DNA of 64,000 bases from Gelidibacter mesophilus DSM 14095 (GCF_000423005.1 NZ_AUHD01000006.1:124001-188000), one strand, 5' to 3'; shown: positions 49,483-60,417, counted from the first letter of the stretch. The notes: generated by a model from the sequence alone, not told the origin. A program made the numbers and translations.

Positions 49483-51798
49483 ATGAGCAAACAGAGCAAG
49501 CGTAGAGAAGCATTAGTTTATCACGCAAAACCAACACCTGGTAAAATTCAGGTTGTTCCTACCAAAAAGTACGCGACACAGCGCGATTTATCCTTGGCTT
49601 ATTCTCCAGGGGTTGCAGAACCTTGTTTGGAAATTGCCAGAGATGTCAATAACGTTTATAAATATACCGCTAAAGGAAATCTGGTGGCGGTCATCACCAA
49701 TGGTACAGCCGTTTTAGGTCTTGGAAACATTGGGCCTGAAGCTTCAAAACCAGTAATGGAAGGAAAAGGATTGCTTTTCAAGATTTTTGCTGATATTGAT
49801 GTTTTCGATATTGAAGTCAATACAGAAAATGTTGAGGAGTTTATCCAAACCGTCAAAATGATTGCACCTACTTTTGGTGGTATCAACCTTGAGGATATCA
49901 AAGCCCCGGAAGCTTTTGAAATTGAAAGACGATTAAAGGAAGAACTCGATATTCCGGTAATGCATGATGATCAACATGGTACGGCAATTATATCTGCGGC
50001 TGCGTTATTGAATGCGCTGGAACTTGCGGATAAGAAAATTGAGGATGTTCAAATTGTGATCAGCGGTGCGGGTGCAGCGGCTATTTCATGTACCCGCTTA
50101 TATCAAGCTTTTGGTGCGAAACGTGAAAACATCGTGATGTGCGATAGTAAAGGCGTCATCAGAATTAATAGAGAAAATTTAACTACAGAAAAAGCAGAAT
50201 TTGCAACCCATCGGGAAATAGAGACACTTGCTGATGCTATGGACCATGCCGACGTTTTTATTGGATTGTCCACTTCAAATGTAGTATCTCCCCAAATGTT
50301 GTTGTCAATGGCAGCTAATCCTATTGTGTTTGCCATGGCCAATCCAGATCCTGAAATTGAATACCAATTAGCCGTTGATACCCGTAAGGATGTCATCATG
50401 GCTACAGGGCGTTCAGACCATCCTAATCAAGTAAATAATGTGCTTGGATTTCCTTTTATATTTAGAGGTGCTTTAGATGTCAGAGCTACTAAAATCAACG
50501 AGGCAATGAAAATGGCCGCCGTTGAAGCCCTCGCAAATTTGGCAAAACAAAATGTCCCAGAGCAGGTTAATATAGCCTATGGCGAAACCCGTCTGACTTT
50601 TGGTAGGGAGTATATCATTCCAAAACCTTTTGATCCACGTTTAATTATGGAAGTTCCACCAGCGGTAGCTAAAGCAGCTATGGAGAGTGGGGTTGCCAAG
50701 GAACCTATTACCGATTGGAACAAATACCGCGATCATTTAATGGAACGCTTGGGCTCAGACAATAAAATTGTCAGATTGTTGACCAATAGAGCAAAAATGA
50801 ATCCTAAGCGTGTCGTTTATGCTGAAGCAGATCATTTAGACGTGTTGAAAGCCGCTCAAATTGCCTATGATGAAGGCATTGCCATTCCAATTTTATTGGG
50901 AAGACGGGAAACCATTCTCAGCTTGATGGCAGAAATTGAATTTGATTCCAATGTTGAAATCATCGATCCTAAAACCGATGATGAAGAAACACGTCGCAAT
51001 AGATATGCTGAAGTCTATTGGTCACAGCGAAAACGTAAGGGCGTTACACTTTACTCCGCTAAAAAGCTGATGAGAGAACGCAATTATTTTGCCGCAATGA
51101 TGGTCAATGAAGGCGATGCAGATGCCTTGATTTCTGGTTTCTCAAGAAGTTATCCCTCAGTTGTAAAACCAATGTTGGAACTCATTGGTTTGGCAAAAGG
51201 AGCTACCCGTATTGCTACAACCAATCTCATGATGACCAAACGTGGACCAATGTTTTTGAGTGACACCTCCATCAACATTGATCCGCCAGCCGAAGATTTG
51301 GCCACCATTGCCCAAATGACCGCTAGAACGGTTCGTTTATTTGGAATGGAACCGGTTATGGCCATGATATCATTTGCAAACTTTGGTTCATCCCCTAGTC
51401 CGAAGGCCACCAAAGTGAGAGATGCCGTGAAAATTTTACACGAGTCTAATCCTGACTTATTGGTTGATGGCGAATTGCAGACAGATTTTGCCCTCAATCA
51501 AGAAATGCTTCAAGAGAATTTTCCATTTTCAAGATTGGCCGGAAGAAAGGTCAATACCCTTATTTTTCCAAACTTAGATGCAGCGAACATCACCTATAAA
51601 TTACTGAAGGAACTGAATAACGCAGAATCCATTGGACCAATCATGATGGGGATGCGCAAACCGGTACACATTCTGCAATTGGATGCGAGTGTTGATGAAA
51701 TTGTCAACATGACTGCAATTGCTGTGATTGATGCACAACAAAAAGAAAAAAGAGAGCAAGAGGCTCATGCGGCTTCAGAAAAAGAATCAGCTTTGTAA
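49483..51798 (+). CDS. maeB: NADP-dependent malic enzyme, MaeB-type fusion
   Basis: The 771-residue protein joins a malic enzyme (about 1-420) to a phosphate acetyl/butyryltransferase-like domain (about 430-765). It converts malate to pyruvate, making NADPH and CO2. The malic part has LAYSPGVAEPCLEIARD, GLGNIGPEASKPVMEGK and the dinucleotide fold IVISGAGAAAISCTRLY. The C-terminal part (NPKRVVYAEADHLDVLKAAQ, then FGSSPSPKATKVRDAV) is usually regulatory in MaeB, responding to acetyl-CoA, rather than catalytic. The ATG at 49483 is preferred to the in-frame GTG at 49465. The region downstream carries the ruvA promoter. Confidence 0.94.
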   Translation: MSKQSKRREALVYHAKPTPGKIQVVPTKKYATQRDLSLAYSPGVAEPCLEIARDVNNVYKYTAKGNLVAVITNGTAVLGLGNIGPEASKPVMEGKGLLFKIFADIDVFDIEVNTENVEEFIQTVKMIAPTFGGINLEDIKAPEAFEIERRLKEELDIPVMHDDQHGTAIISAAALLNALELADKKIEDVQIVISGAGAAAISCTRLYQAFGAKRENIVMCDSKGVIRINRENLTTEKAEFATHREIETLADAMDHADVFIGLSTSNVVSPQMLLSMAANPIVFAMANPDPEIEYQLAVDTRKDVIMATGRSDHPNQVNNVLGFPFIFRGALDVRATKINEAMKMAAVEALANLAKQNVPEQVNIAYGETRLTFGREYIIPKPFDPRLIMEVPPAVAKAAMESGVAKEPITDWNKYRDHLMERLGSDNKIVRLLTNRAKMNPKRVVYAEADHLDVLKAAQIAYDEGIAIPILLGRRETILSLMAEIEFDSNVEIIDPKTDDEETRRNRYAEVYWSQRKRKGVTLYSAKKLMRERNYFAAMMVNEGDADALISGFSRSYPSVVKPMLELIGLAKGATRIATTNLMMTKRGPMFLSDTSINIDPPAEDLATIAQMTARTVRLFGMEPVMAMISFANFGSSPSPKATKVRDAVKILHESNPDLLVDGELQTDFALNQEMLQENFPFSRLAGRKVNTLIFPNLDAANITYKLLKELNNAESIGPIMMGMRKPVHILQLDASVDEIVNMTAIAVIDAQQKEKREQEAHAASEKESAL

Positions 51799-51821
51799 TG
51801 AAAATAAATTTATTACATTTG
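51792..51821 (+). promoter_or_regulatory. Promoter of ruvA-sprA
   Basis: TTTG (51792-51795), an 18-nt spacer and TACATTTG (51814-51821) match the Bacteroidota consensus. The -33 element overlaps the last codons of maeB. The -7 box lies 20 nt before the ruvA ATG. Confidence 0.75.
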
Positions 51822-51841
51822 AGACTTAACTAAAGCCATAC

Positions 51842-52423
51842 ATGATTACACATATTCAAGGAAAACTTGTTGAAAAAAATTTAACTGATGTTGTAATTGA
51901 TTGCAGTGGCGTGGGCTATCATATAAATATCTCCCTGCATACCTATTCTCAAATTCCAGATGGGGACTTCCTTAAATTATATACCTACTTACAAATTAAG
52001 GAAGATTCTCATACTTTATATGGTTTTTCTTCAATTGCTGAACGTGAAATTTTTAAGTTGTTAATTTCTGTTAGCGGCGTGGGTTCTAGTACCGCGCGCA
52101 CAATGTTGTCTTCATTGACTCCAAAACAGGTTAGAGAAGGGATAGCGCATGGTGATGCTGCATTGATTCAGTCCATTAAGGGCATTGGGGCCAAAACCGC
52201 AGCACGCGTTATTTTGGATTTAAAGGATAAAGTGCTAAAAGTTTATGATATTGATGATGTTTCTACCGTTAAAAACAATACTCATAAAGATGAAGCGTTA
52301 TCAGCATTAGAAGTTCTCGGATTTGCACGTAAACAAGCTGAACGTGTTGTTGAGAAAATAGTCAATAATCAACCTGATGCCAACGTAGAGGTCATTATAA
52401 AGCAAGCATTAAAAAATCTATAA
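51842..52423 (+). CDS. ruvA: Holliday junction DNA-binding protein RuvA
   Basis: The 193-residue protein binds four-way junctions as a tetramer and loads RuvB. The N-terminal OB fold (MITHIQGKLVEKNLTDVVID...) is followed by tandem helix-hairpin-helix motifs (VSGVGSSTARTML and IKGIGAKTAARVILDLKDK). A flexible linker leads to the C-terminal RuvB-binding domain (DEALSALEVLGFARKQAERVVEKI). Length and order are normal. Its TAA is followed directly, with no gap, by the TTG start of sprA. Confidence 0.96.
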   Translation: MITHIQGKLVEKNLTDVVIDCSGVGYHINISLHTYSQIPDGDFLKLYTYLQIKEDSHTLYGFSSIAEREIFKLLISVSGVGSSTARTMLSSLTPKQVREGIAHGDAALIQSIKGIGAKTAARVILDLKDKVLKVYDIDDVSTVKNNTHKDEALSALEVLGFARKQAERVVEKIVNNQPDANVEVIIKQALKNL

Positions 52424-55400
52424 TTGATTTTGAGTACAACCAACCCCAGCTTATCATTTTTATCATTCAAACGTTTATGGATCATAGGCCTGACAGTATT
52501 TGTAGGGCATTTTGCATTTTCTCAGCAAATAATACCGGCCCAGGATTCTATAAAAACGGGGCATGCATTGGGTACTATTAAAATGCCAAATCCTAATAGC
52601 ATTGTTTCAAAATACACCTATGATCCCAATACTGATCGCTATATTTTTACACAAACCGTTGGTAAATTCAATATTAACTATCCCCTTATTCTAACGCCTG
52701 AGGAATATCAGAAATTGGTGCTGGAAGAAAATCTTAAAAATTATTATAAACAAAAAGTTGATGCCGCTGAAGGTAAAAAGGATGGTACTGAAGATCAACA
52801 GAAAAATCTTTTACCTGAGTTTTATGTCAATTCCGGATTTTTTGAAACCATTTTTGGAGGTAACAGCATTGAAGTCATCCCACAAGGTTCCGTAGAAATG
52901 GATTTGGGTGTCTTGTTTACCAAACAGGATAATCCATCTTTCTCACCACGTAACCGAAGCAATTTTACTTTTGATTTTGATCAACGGATCAGCTTGAGCT
53001 TACTTGGGAAAGTGGGGACACGACTTCAAGTAACGGCCAATTATGACACCGAGTCAACTTTCGATTTTCAAAATTTAATTAAGTTGGAATACACGCCAAC
53101 GGAAGATGATATTGTTAGAAAAATAGAGGTAGGTAACGTCAGCATGCCACTTAACAGCTCGTTAATTACTGGTGCACAAAGTTTATTTGGTGTTAAAACC
53201 GAATTGCAATTTGGGAAAACAAGAGTGACTGCGGTGTTTTCTGAACAAAAATCCCAGTCGCGCTCCGTTGTGGCGCAAGGTGGTGGCACGCTCGAAGAGT
53301 TTTCATTTTATGCACGTGATTATGATGAAAATCGCCACTTTTTTCTTGCACAATATTTTAGGGAACGTTACGATGTGGCCCTTCAGCGATATCCATACAT
53401 CAATAGTACTACGCAAATTACACGTATTGAGGTTTGGGTGACCAATAAAAGTAATCAAACGGATAATGTTCGTAATATAGCAGCGTTCCAAGATTTGGGA
53501 GAGTCACAACGTGTAGGTTCTGATGTTAATATTTTAAGGCCAGGCCCACTTCCTGATAATAAAAACAATGGGTTTGACCCAACCAATATTGGGGGTTCTG
53601 GTTCCAATCTGACTCCTGCGGTCAGGGATATTACAAGAGTGGAGCAAGGAATTAACATTCCGGTTAATGAAGGTTTTGACTATGGCAAGCTGGAAAATGC
53701 CAGAAAACTAATTGAAGGTTATGATTATACCCTTCAAACACAGTTGGGTTATATTTCATTGAATCAACGTTTGCAGAATGATGAAGTGTTAGCAGTGGCG
53801 TTCCAATACACGGTTGGAAATACTGTTTATCAGGTGGGCGAGTTTGCCAATGACGGCGTTGAGGCCACGGGTGGGGCTACGGATCCTGTATCTGGTAATG
53901 CTATTATCAACAATAACAATCTTGTCTTAAAGATGCTGAAAAGTGCAATCACTAATGTGAATCAACCAATTTGGGATTTGATGATGAAGAACATTTATGA
54001 TTCGGGCGCTTATCAACTCAGTCAAGAAGATTTTAAATTGAACATTTTTTATACCGAAGCATCTCCTTTAAATTATATCAAGCCGGTTGAAGGCACTACC
54101 TTTCCGCTCTATGATAATAACACACCAGATCCTGCAGATGATACTCAAATTACAGAGACGCCGTTAATCCGGCTTTTCCACTTGGACCGATTAAACTATA
54201 ATAATGATCCACAGCAAAATGGTGATGGATTTTTTGACTTTGTTGATGGGGTAACCGTTTTGGCCCAAAATGGAAAGATCATTTTCACCAAAGTGGAACC
54301 TTTTGGAAAATACTTATTTGATGTATTGGCAGATCCTGCATATCCTTCAGATTATGATGATCCAACTTATACCAATCCCAATCAGGAAAAATATGTATAT
54401 GATATCCTGTACAAAGGCACGAAAACAGCCGCATTAGAGGAATCAGAAAAGAATAAATTCCAATTAAAAGGCCGTTATAAATCGGCTGGTGGTGAAGGTA
54501 TTGCCATTGGCGCCTTTAACATCCCAAGAGGTTCCGTAAAGGTGACGGCGGGTGGACGTGTTTTGGTAGAAGGTGTTGATTATACCGTGAACTATCAATT
54601 GGGCCGTGTTGAAATTTTAGATCAGGCTTTAAAGGCCTCAAATACGCCCATCAATGTTTCCGTTGAAAATAATGCGGTTTTTGGCCAACAAACAAAACGT
54701 TTTACAGGTTTAAATGTGGAGCACCAATTCAATGAAAACTTTGTCTTGGGCGGTACCTTCTTAAATCTTAATGAGCGGCCAATCACCCAAAAAGCGAATT
54801 ACAACACTGAGTCCATAAATAACAGTATTTTCGGCTTTAATGGAAATTATTCTACGGAAGTGCCATTCTTAACACGACTCGCAAACAAACTACCAAATAT
54901 TGACACGGATGTTCCCTCCAATTTATCAGTGAGGGGAGAATTTGCCTACTTGCTTCCTGGAGCTCCCAAAGGTGCTGATTTTGACGGGGAAGTTACTGCT
55001 TATGTGGATGATTTTGAGGGGTCTCAAGGAAGTATCGATCTTTTATCACCACAATCCTGGTTTTTATCAAGCCGCCCCAAAGGATTGGGGATAGCTGCGA
55101 ATGAAGATGATATCGGAATACAAAACGGTTTCAATAGAGCACTCCTAAACTGGTATACGATAGACCCTATATTTTATAGCAATCAAAGACCAAGTGGCAT
55201 TACAGATAATGATGTGTCTGATCTTTACACCAGACGTGTATTTATTGATGAAGTTTTTCCACAAAGAGATTTGGTACAAGGGCAGAACACTTACATCCCA
55301 ACTTTAGACCTGACGTTTTATCCAGCAGAAAGAGGACCTTACAATTTTCAGACCCAAAATATTGATTTGCCAAATACGTTAACCCGACCACAAGAGAGCT

Positions 55401-58400
55401 GGGCGGGAATTACGCGCCCCATTACCAGTACCGATTTCGAACAGGCCAATGTTGAATATATTGAATTTTGGGTGCAGGATCCTTTTTTGGATAATACCGG
55501 CAACCAGGGTGGAAAACTACTTTTAAACCTTGGAAATATTTCTGAAGACATTATAAAGGATGGTAAGAAACAATATGAAAACGGACTTCCTGATAATGGA
55601 GACATCAGTACTTTAAATCCTACGGAGTTTGGAACGGTGGTGCCACGCAATCAATCCTTGATTTATGCTTTTTCAAGTTTAGGAGACGAGCGGGCCAATC
55701 AGGATGTGGGCTATGATGGGTATGATGATGCCGACGAAATTGCGAAATTTGGTTCACAGTTCGGTCCGGATCCTTCCAATGACAATTATCAATATTTTCT
55801 TCAAGCTGAAGGCGATATTTTTGATCGCTATAAAATGTATAACGGTACGGAAGGAAATTCTCCAGATACATTTTCTAACACCAACAGAGGTTCTACTACG
55901 CAACCTGACGTAGAGGATATCAACAGGGATAATACAATGAATACTATTGATAGTTATTATGAATATGAAATTGATATCACGCGCACAAGTTTGGACAACC
56001 CAAACAACACCTTGATCAATGATGTCAAAACCAGAAATATTACCTTGCCAAATGGCGATACCAGAGAAGTGAGATGGTACCAATTCAGAATTCCAATTGA
56101 TGACGCTACGAGAGCCATTGGTGGAATATCGGATATTAGATCCATACGTTTTGCTAGAATGTATATGAAAGGTTTCTCGGAAACGACAGTTATGCGTTTT
56201 GCCACTTTGGATTTAGTACGAAGTGATTGGAGACGCTATACTTTAGATTTAGACAACAATCCGAGTAATAACAGTTCTGACGCCTCATTTAGTGTTGGGG
56301 TTGTAGGCTTGCAGGAAAACGAAGGAAATTATGTCCTTCCTCCCGGAGTAGAGTTGGAGAAACTTAATAACAACAATAATATTATCAGACAGAACGAACA
56401 ATCCTTGGTGGTTGAAGTGTGCGAACTTGAAGCTGATGATTCTAGAGGTGTCTATAAAAACATTAGCATTGACATGCGTCAGTATAAAAATCTGAAAATG
56501 TTTATGCATGCTGAAGCTTTGGAAGGACGCACCCTGAATCCTGGAGAAATGATCGGTTTTATCAGAATGGGAAATGATTTTACCCAAAACTTCTATGAAA
56601 TTCAAGTAACTTTAAACGTTGTTTCAGGCATCGCCAGAGATGAGGTTTGGCCTTCTGAGAATGAAATAGACATTAGTTTGGAGGTTTTACAGAAAATTAA
56701 AGCTTTGGGGATTAGTGATGGCTCTTTGGCCAATCAAGATCCAACAGTGTATAATGTGACCTCCGGAGGACCAGAAATTCTAAATCCCGGAGACACGTTT
56801 GAAGTTGGAGAAACCCGTGTCGCCATAAAGGGAAATCCTAATTTTGGAGACATTAGGGTACTCATGGTTGGGGTAAAAAATAATACTACGGCTACCAATT
56901 TATGCGGTAAAGTGTGGTTTAATGAGCTTCGACTGTCTGATTTGGATAATGAAGGAGGTTGGGCCGCGATATTAAGTATGGACTCCAATATTGCTGATTT
57001 TGCAGATATCAGTGCCACAGGAAGACAGAGCACCGTTGGTTTTGGAGGGATTGAACAGCGTCCCAATGAACGCAGTCGTGAAGATGTACAGCAATATGAT
57101 GTGGTGACCAATATGAACCTGGGCCAGTTATTGCCTAAAAATTGGGGCATACAATTACCGTTCAACTATGCATTAAGTGAAGAAACAATCACGCCTAAAT
57201 ATGATCAGTTTTATAATGACCTGACTTTAGATTCAAGACTGGATGCCGCAAGTTCTTCGACAGAAAAGGATCAGATTTTAGAACAATCTGAAGATTATAC
57301 CAAGCGTAAGAGTATCAATTTCATTGGCGTCAGGAAACAGCGAACGGGAGATGAGAAGCCACGTTTTTATGATGTGGAGAATCTCACGTTTAATTATTCT
57401 TATAATAAGATAGAGCATCGGGATTTTGAAATAGAAAACGCTCTGGATCAGAATTTGAGGACAGGGGTCAATTATGCCCATAATTTCAATCCTATCGTTA
57501 TTGAACCATTTGCGAAGAATGATTCTATTTTTAAAAGTAGATACGCCAAAATTCTTAAAGACTTTAACTTCAATTTACTTCCAAACAGCTTTACGGTAAA
57601 TACAGATATTTTACGTCAGTTCAACAAGCAGAAATTTAGGGAAGTAGAACTGGGAGGTGCCAATATTGGATTGGAAGAATTATATCGAAGAAATTATAGG
57701 TTTGATTTTCAGTATGCCATTAATTATAAGCTTTCAAAGTCCTTAAGCTTGAATTTCTCCGCAAATAACACCAATATCGTCAGAAATTATTTTGTTGACG
57801 ATGTCATCAACGGCAGACAAGATCCTACGCTTGACGTGTGGGATGGCTTTTTTGATCTGGGCGATCCAAATATCCAGAACCAACAATTACAGCTCAATTA
57901 TGAAATCCCATTATATAAGATTCCAACTTTTAGTTTCTTAAAAGCAACCTATTCCTATACCGGGGATTTCCAATGGCAAAAAGGCTCTGATTTAAATAAT
58001 AATCTACCGCTAATTGATGATACAACTGGCCAGATCCGAAATTACAATCTTGGTAATTCTATCCAAAACGCCAACACCCATAATATTAATTCCACGTTCA
58101 ACATGGAAACGCTGTACAAATATGTTGGATTGGTAAGAAAGGATAGCAAAAGAAATAAAACGCAAGGAAGAAGCGTTGCCCCGGCTGGACTTGAACGTAA
58201 AGGCGATACAGGCAATGGTACTAAGCTTGAAACTGATGAACCATCAGTAGGTACAAAAGTGTTCAATACTTTTGTGGATATTACCACTATGGTCAAACGC
58301 GTGCAGATTAATTATAGCGAAAATAATGGATCGTTTTTGCCAGGATACTTGAGAACGCCGGGTTTTATCGGTACGCTCAAACCTACGTTTGGTTATACTT

Positions 58401-59623
58401 TTGGAAGTCAAAGCGATATCAGGGATATGGTAGCGAGAAACGGATGGTTGACGGTATATCCTGATTTTAACCAACAATACACTGAAGTTACCAACCGCAT
58501 TTTGGATGTTTCGGCAAATATAGAAGTTATCAAAGATTTGAAAATTGATTTGATTGGGAGCAGAATGTATTCTGAAAATTCCAACGAAAATTTTAATGCT
58601 TTTGATACTAATGGTGATGGATTGAGTGATGTCTACAATTCACTGATCACAAATTCTTTTGGAAATTTCAATATCTCAACCTCGCTGATTAAAACGGCCT
58701 TTAGCCCGAGTGATGAATTGCAATCTGCCGCTTTTGCAGACTTCAGGTCCAACCGGTTGGTTGTTGCACGACGCTTGGCCCGTGATTTTTATGGGAATGA
58801 TGCCTATCCAACAGATGGCGATGGATATCCCGTAGGCTTTGGTAAAAGCAATCAGGCGGTGCTCTTGCCAGCTTTTTTATCGGCTTATCAAGGTTCTAAT
58901 CCAGATAAAGTGACTTTAAGTGCGTTTAGGGATATTCCTATTCCTAACTGGACCCTTAAATATACCGGATTGATGCGCCTAAAATGGTTTAAGGATAAGT
59001 TTAAAAGATTCTCTGTGACCCATGGGTACCGTTCAGGCTATACCATCAATCAGTTCCGTACCAATTTAGATTATGATGCAAACAATCCAGAAGCAATGGA
59101 TCAGGGAGGTAATTTCAAAAACGAAACACTCTTTAGCAATATCAATCTTGAAGAGCAATTTAGTCCGTTGGTAAAATTGGATTTTGAAATGAAAAGTTCA
59201 GTGAAGATTTTGGCCGAAATTAAAAAAGACAGAATTCTTTCTTTGAGTTTTGACAATAATCTGTTGACCGAAATAAAAGGTAATGAATATATTGTAGGAC
59301 TGGGTTATCGAATCAAGGACGTAAGGATTCGTTCTAAAATGGCGGGGCCAACACAAATTATTAAAGCAGATTTAAACATGAAGGCAGATATCTCCTTACG
59401 CGATAATAAAACCATCATTAGATATCTTGATTTAGAGGATAATCAGGTTACTTCTGGTCAGACCATTTGGGGTGTTAAATATTCTGCAGATTATGCCTTC
59501 AGTAAAAACCTCACAGGAATCTTCTATTTTGATTATACATTTTCTGAATATGCTATCTCAACTGCATTCCCACAAACAACTATTAGATCGGGGATTACCT
59601 TACGCTATAATTTCGGCAATTAA
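52424..59623 (+). CDS. sprA: SprA, type IX secretion system outer-membrane translocon
   Basis: The 2399-residue protein is the SprA (Sov) translocon, a single giant beta-barrel through which T9SS cargo, including gliding adhesins, leaves the cell. A signal peptide (LWIIGLTVFVGHFAFSQQ) is followed by a repeated plug and barrel pattern with hallmark blocks such as FQNLIKLEYTPTEDDIVRKIEVGNVSMPL in the N-terminal third (from about residue 220) and FRSGYTINQF-like barrel strands near the end. The last residues, GITLRYNFGN, form the closing aromatic strand. TTG at 52424 abuts the ruvA stop; a second TTG two codons later is also possible, and no ATG precedes the signal peptide. Size is usual for the family. 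Confidence 0.96.
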   Translation: MILSTTNPSLSFLSFKRLWIIGLTVFVGHFAFSQQIIPAQDSIKTGHALGTIKMPNPNSIVSKYTYDPNTDRYIFTQTVGKFNINYPLILTPEEYQKLVLEENLKNYYKQKVDAAEGKKDGTEDQQKNLLPEFYVNSGFFETIFGGNSIEVIPQGSVEMDLGVLFTKQDNPSFSPRNRSNFTFDFDQRISLSLLGKVGTRLQVTANYDTESTFDFQNLIKLEYTPTEDDIVRKIEVGNVSMPLNSSLITGAQSLFGVKTELQFGKTRVTAVFSEQKSQSRSVVAQGGGTLEEFSFYARDYDENRHFFLAQYFRERYDVALQRYPYINSTTQITRIEVWVTNKSNQTDNVRNIAAFQDLGESQRVGSDVNILRPGPLPDNKNNGFDPTNIGGSGSNLTPAVRDITRVEQGINIPVNEGFDYGKLENARKLIEGYDYTLQTQLGYISLNQRLQNDEVLAVAFQYTVGNTVYQVGEFANDGVEATGGATDPVSGNAIINNNNLVLKMLKSAITNVNQPIWDLMMKNIYDSGAYQLSQEDFKLNIFYTEASPLNYIKPVEGTTFPLYDNNTPDPADDTQITETPLIRLFHLDRLNYNNDPQQNGDGFFDFVDGVTVLAQNGKIIFTKVEPFGKYLFDVLADPAYPSDYDDPTYTNPNQEKYVYDILYKGTKTAALEESEKNKFQLKGRYKSAGGEGIAIGAFNIPRGSVKVTAGGRVLVEGVDYTVNYQLGRVEILDQALKASNTPINVSVENNAVFGQQTKRFTGLNVEHQFNENFVLGGTFLNLNERPITQKANYNTESINNSIFGFNGNYSTEVPFLTRLANKLPNIDTDVPSNLSVRGEFAYLLPGAPKGADFDGEVTAYVDDFEGSQGSIDLLSPQSWFLSSRPKGLGIAANEDDIGIQNGFNRALLNWYTIDPIFYSNQRPSGITDNDVSDLYTRRVFIDEVFPQRDLVQGQNTYIPTLDLTFYPAERGPYNFQTQNIDLPNTLTRPQESWAGITRPITSTDFEQANVEYIEFWVQDPFLDNTGNQGGKLLLNLGNISEDIIKDGKKQYENGLPDNGDISTLNPTEFGTVVPRNQSLIYAFSSLGDERANQDVGYDGYDDADEIAKFGSQFGPDPSNDNYQYFLQAEGDIFDRYKMYNGTEGNSPDTFSNTNRGSTTQPDVEDINRDNTMNTIDSYYEYEIDITRTSLDNPNNTLINDVKTRNITLPNGDTREVRWYQFRIPIDDATRAIGGISDIRSIRFARMYMKGFSETTVMRFATLDLVRSDWRRYTLDLDNNPSNNSSDASFSVGVVGLQENEGNYVLPPGVELEKLNNNNNIIRQNEQSLVVEVCELEADDSRGVYKNISIDMRQYKNLKMFMHAEALEGRTLNPGEMIGFIRMGNDFTQNFYEIQVTLNVVSGIARDEVWPSENEIDISLEVLQKIKALGISDGSLANQDPTVYNVTSGGPEILNPGDTFEVGETRVAIKGNPNFGDIRVLMVGVKNNTTATNLCGKVWFNELRLSDLDNEGGWAAILSMDSNIADFADISATGRQSTVGFGGIEQRPNERSREDVQQYDVVTNMNLGQLLPKNWGIQLPFNYALSEETITPKYDQFYNDLTLDSRLDAASSSTEKDQILEQSEDYTKRKSINFIGVRKQRTGDEKPRFYDVENLTFNYSYNKIEHRDFEIENALDQNLRTGVNYAHNFNPIVIEPFAKNDSIFKSRYAKILKDFNFNLLPNSFTVNTDILRQFNKQKFREVELGGANIGLEELYRRNYRFDFQYAINYKLSKSLSLNFSANNTNIVRNYFVDDVINGRQDPTLDVWDGFFDLGDPNIQNQQLQLNYEIPLYKIPTFSFLKATYSYTGDFQWQKGSDLNNNLPLIDDTTGQIRNYNLGNSIQNANTHNINSTFNMETLYKYVGLVRKDSKRNKTQGRSVAPAGLERKGDTGNGTKLETDEPSVGTKVFNTFVDITTMVKRVQINYSENNGSFLPGYLRTPGFIGTLKPTFGYTFGSQSDIRDMVARNGWLTVYPDFNQQYTEVTNRILDVSANIEVIKDLKIDLIGSRMYSENSNENFNAFDTNGDGLSDVYNSLITNSFGNFNISTSLIKTAFSPSDELQSAAFADFRSNRLVVARRLARDFYGNDAYPTDGDGYPVGFGKSNQAVLLPAFLSAYQGSNPDKVTLSAFRDIPIPNWTLKYTGLMRLKWFKDKFKRFSVTHGYRSGYTINQFRTNLDYDANNPEAMDQGGNFKNETLFSNINLEEQFSPLVKLDFEMKSSVKILAEIKKDRILSLSFDNNLLTEIKGNEYIVGLGYRIKDVRIRSKMAGPTQIIKADLNMKADISLRDNKTIIRYLDLEDNQVTSGQTIWGVKYSADYAFSKNLTGIFYFDYTFSEYAISTAFPQTTIRSGITLRYNFGN

Positions 59624-59624
59624 T

Positions 59625-59656
59625 TTTGATTAAGGGGTTTTAAAAAAGTACATTTG
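59625..59656 (+). promoter_or_regulatory. Promoter of gcvH
   Basis: TTTG (59625-59628), a 20-nt spacer and TACATTTG (59649-59656) fit the consensus, 25 nt before the gcvH ATG. The -33 element starts 2 nt after the sprA stop. Confidence 0.8.
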
Positions 59657-59681
59657 TTAGACGATTAAATTTTAATAAAAA

Positions 59682-60062
59682 ATGAATATACCAGCACAAT
59701 TAAAGTACACAAAAGACCATGAATGGATTAGCATTGATGGCGATGTTGCAACTGTAGGAATTACAGATTTTGCACAGGGCGAATTGGGTGATATCGTCTA
59801 CGTTGAGGTTGAAACCTTGGATGAAACATTAGAAATGGATGAAATTTTTGGAACTGTAGAAGCCGTGAAAACAGTTTCCGATTTGATTTTACCGCTTTCA
59901 GGAGAGATCATTGAATTCAATGCGATTTTGGAAGACGAACCTGAAAAAGTAAATTCTGATCCTTATGGTGATGGGTGGATGATTAAGGTAAAAATCTCGG
60001 ATGCCTCACAAGTTGACAGTTTACTTTCAGCTGATGCTTATAAGGAATTGATCAGTGCGTAA
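59682..60062 (+). CDS. gcvH: Glycine cleavage system H protein
   Basis: The 126-residue H protein shuttles the aminomethyl group between the P, T and L proteins of the glycine cleavage system on its lipoyl arm. The lipoylation site is Lys63 in [13 protein letters not shown], and the fold is complete from [12 protein letters not shown] to [11 protein letters not shown]. gcvP, gcvT and lpd are not in this window. Its stop overlaps the GTG start of the VanZ-like gene by 8 bp. It follows sprA by 58 bp with its own promoter. Confidence 0.96.
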   Translation: MNIPAQLKYTKDHEWISIDGDVATVGITDFAQGELGDIVYVEVETLDETLEMDEIFGTVEAVKTVSDLILPLSGEIIEFNAILEDEPEKVNSDPYGDGWMIKVKISDASQVDSLLSADAYKELISA

Positions 60063-60417
60063 AAGATGGGCTTTTGCTTTATTTGTCCTTTACGCAATCA
60101 TCCTGTTGGTGTTAAGCTTAATGTCTCTTCGGGGAATTCCCTCATTGGGAACATCGTTTGATGATAAAATAGGGCATTTTGGAGCGTATTCTATTTTTAC
60201 CTTGTTAATTTTTAATTACTGTATTTCATTAAAAGTTAAAAGTCCTTTGGTATACGCATTTGCCATTGCTACCATCTATGGGTTCTTAATGGAATTACTT
60301 CAGAAATTGCTAACTACAGGAAGAGAGTTTGATTTATATGATGCTCTTGCTAATGCTTTTGGTGCAGTTATTGCAGTAGTTTTTATCACAGTCTATAGAA
60401 AGTTAAAGTTAAAATAA
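60055..60417 (+). CDS. VanZ-like membrane protein
   Basis: The 120-residue protein has four hydrophobic segments and the VanZ-family pattern: [18 protein letters not shown], then a loop with [18 protein letters not shown], and [20 protein letters not shown] ahead of the last helix. VanZ domains give low-level teicoplanin resistance in enterococci; the general biochemical role is unknown. The GTG start at 60055 overlaps gcvH by 8 bp, so translation is coupled, an arrangement common in flavobacteria by memory. It is followed by the first TonB gene. Confidence 0.85.
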   Translation: MRKRWAFALFVLYAIILLVLSLMSLRGIPSLGTSFDDKIGHFGAYSIFTLLIFNYCISLKVKSPLVYAFAIATIYGFLMELLQKLLTTGREFDLYDALANAFGAVIAVVFITVYRKLKLK

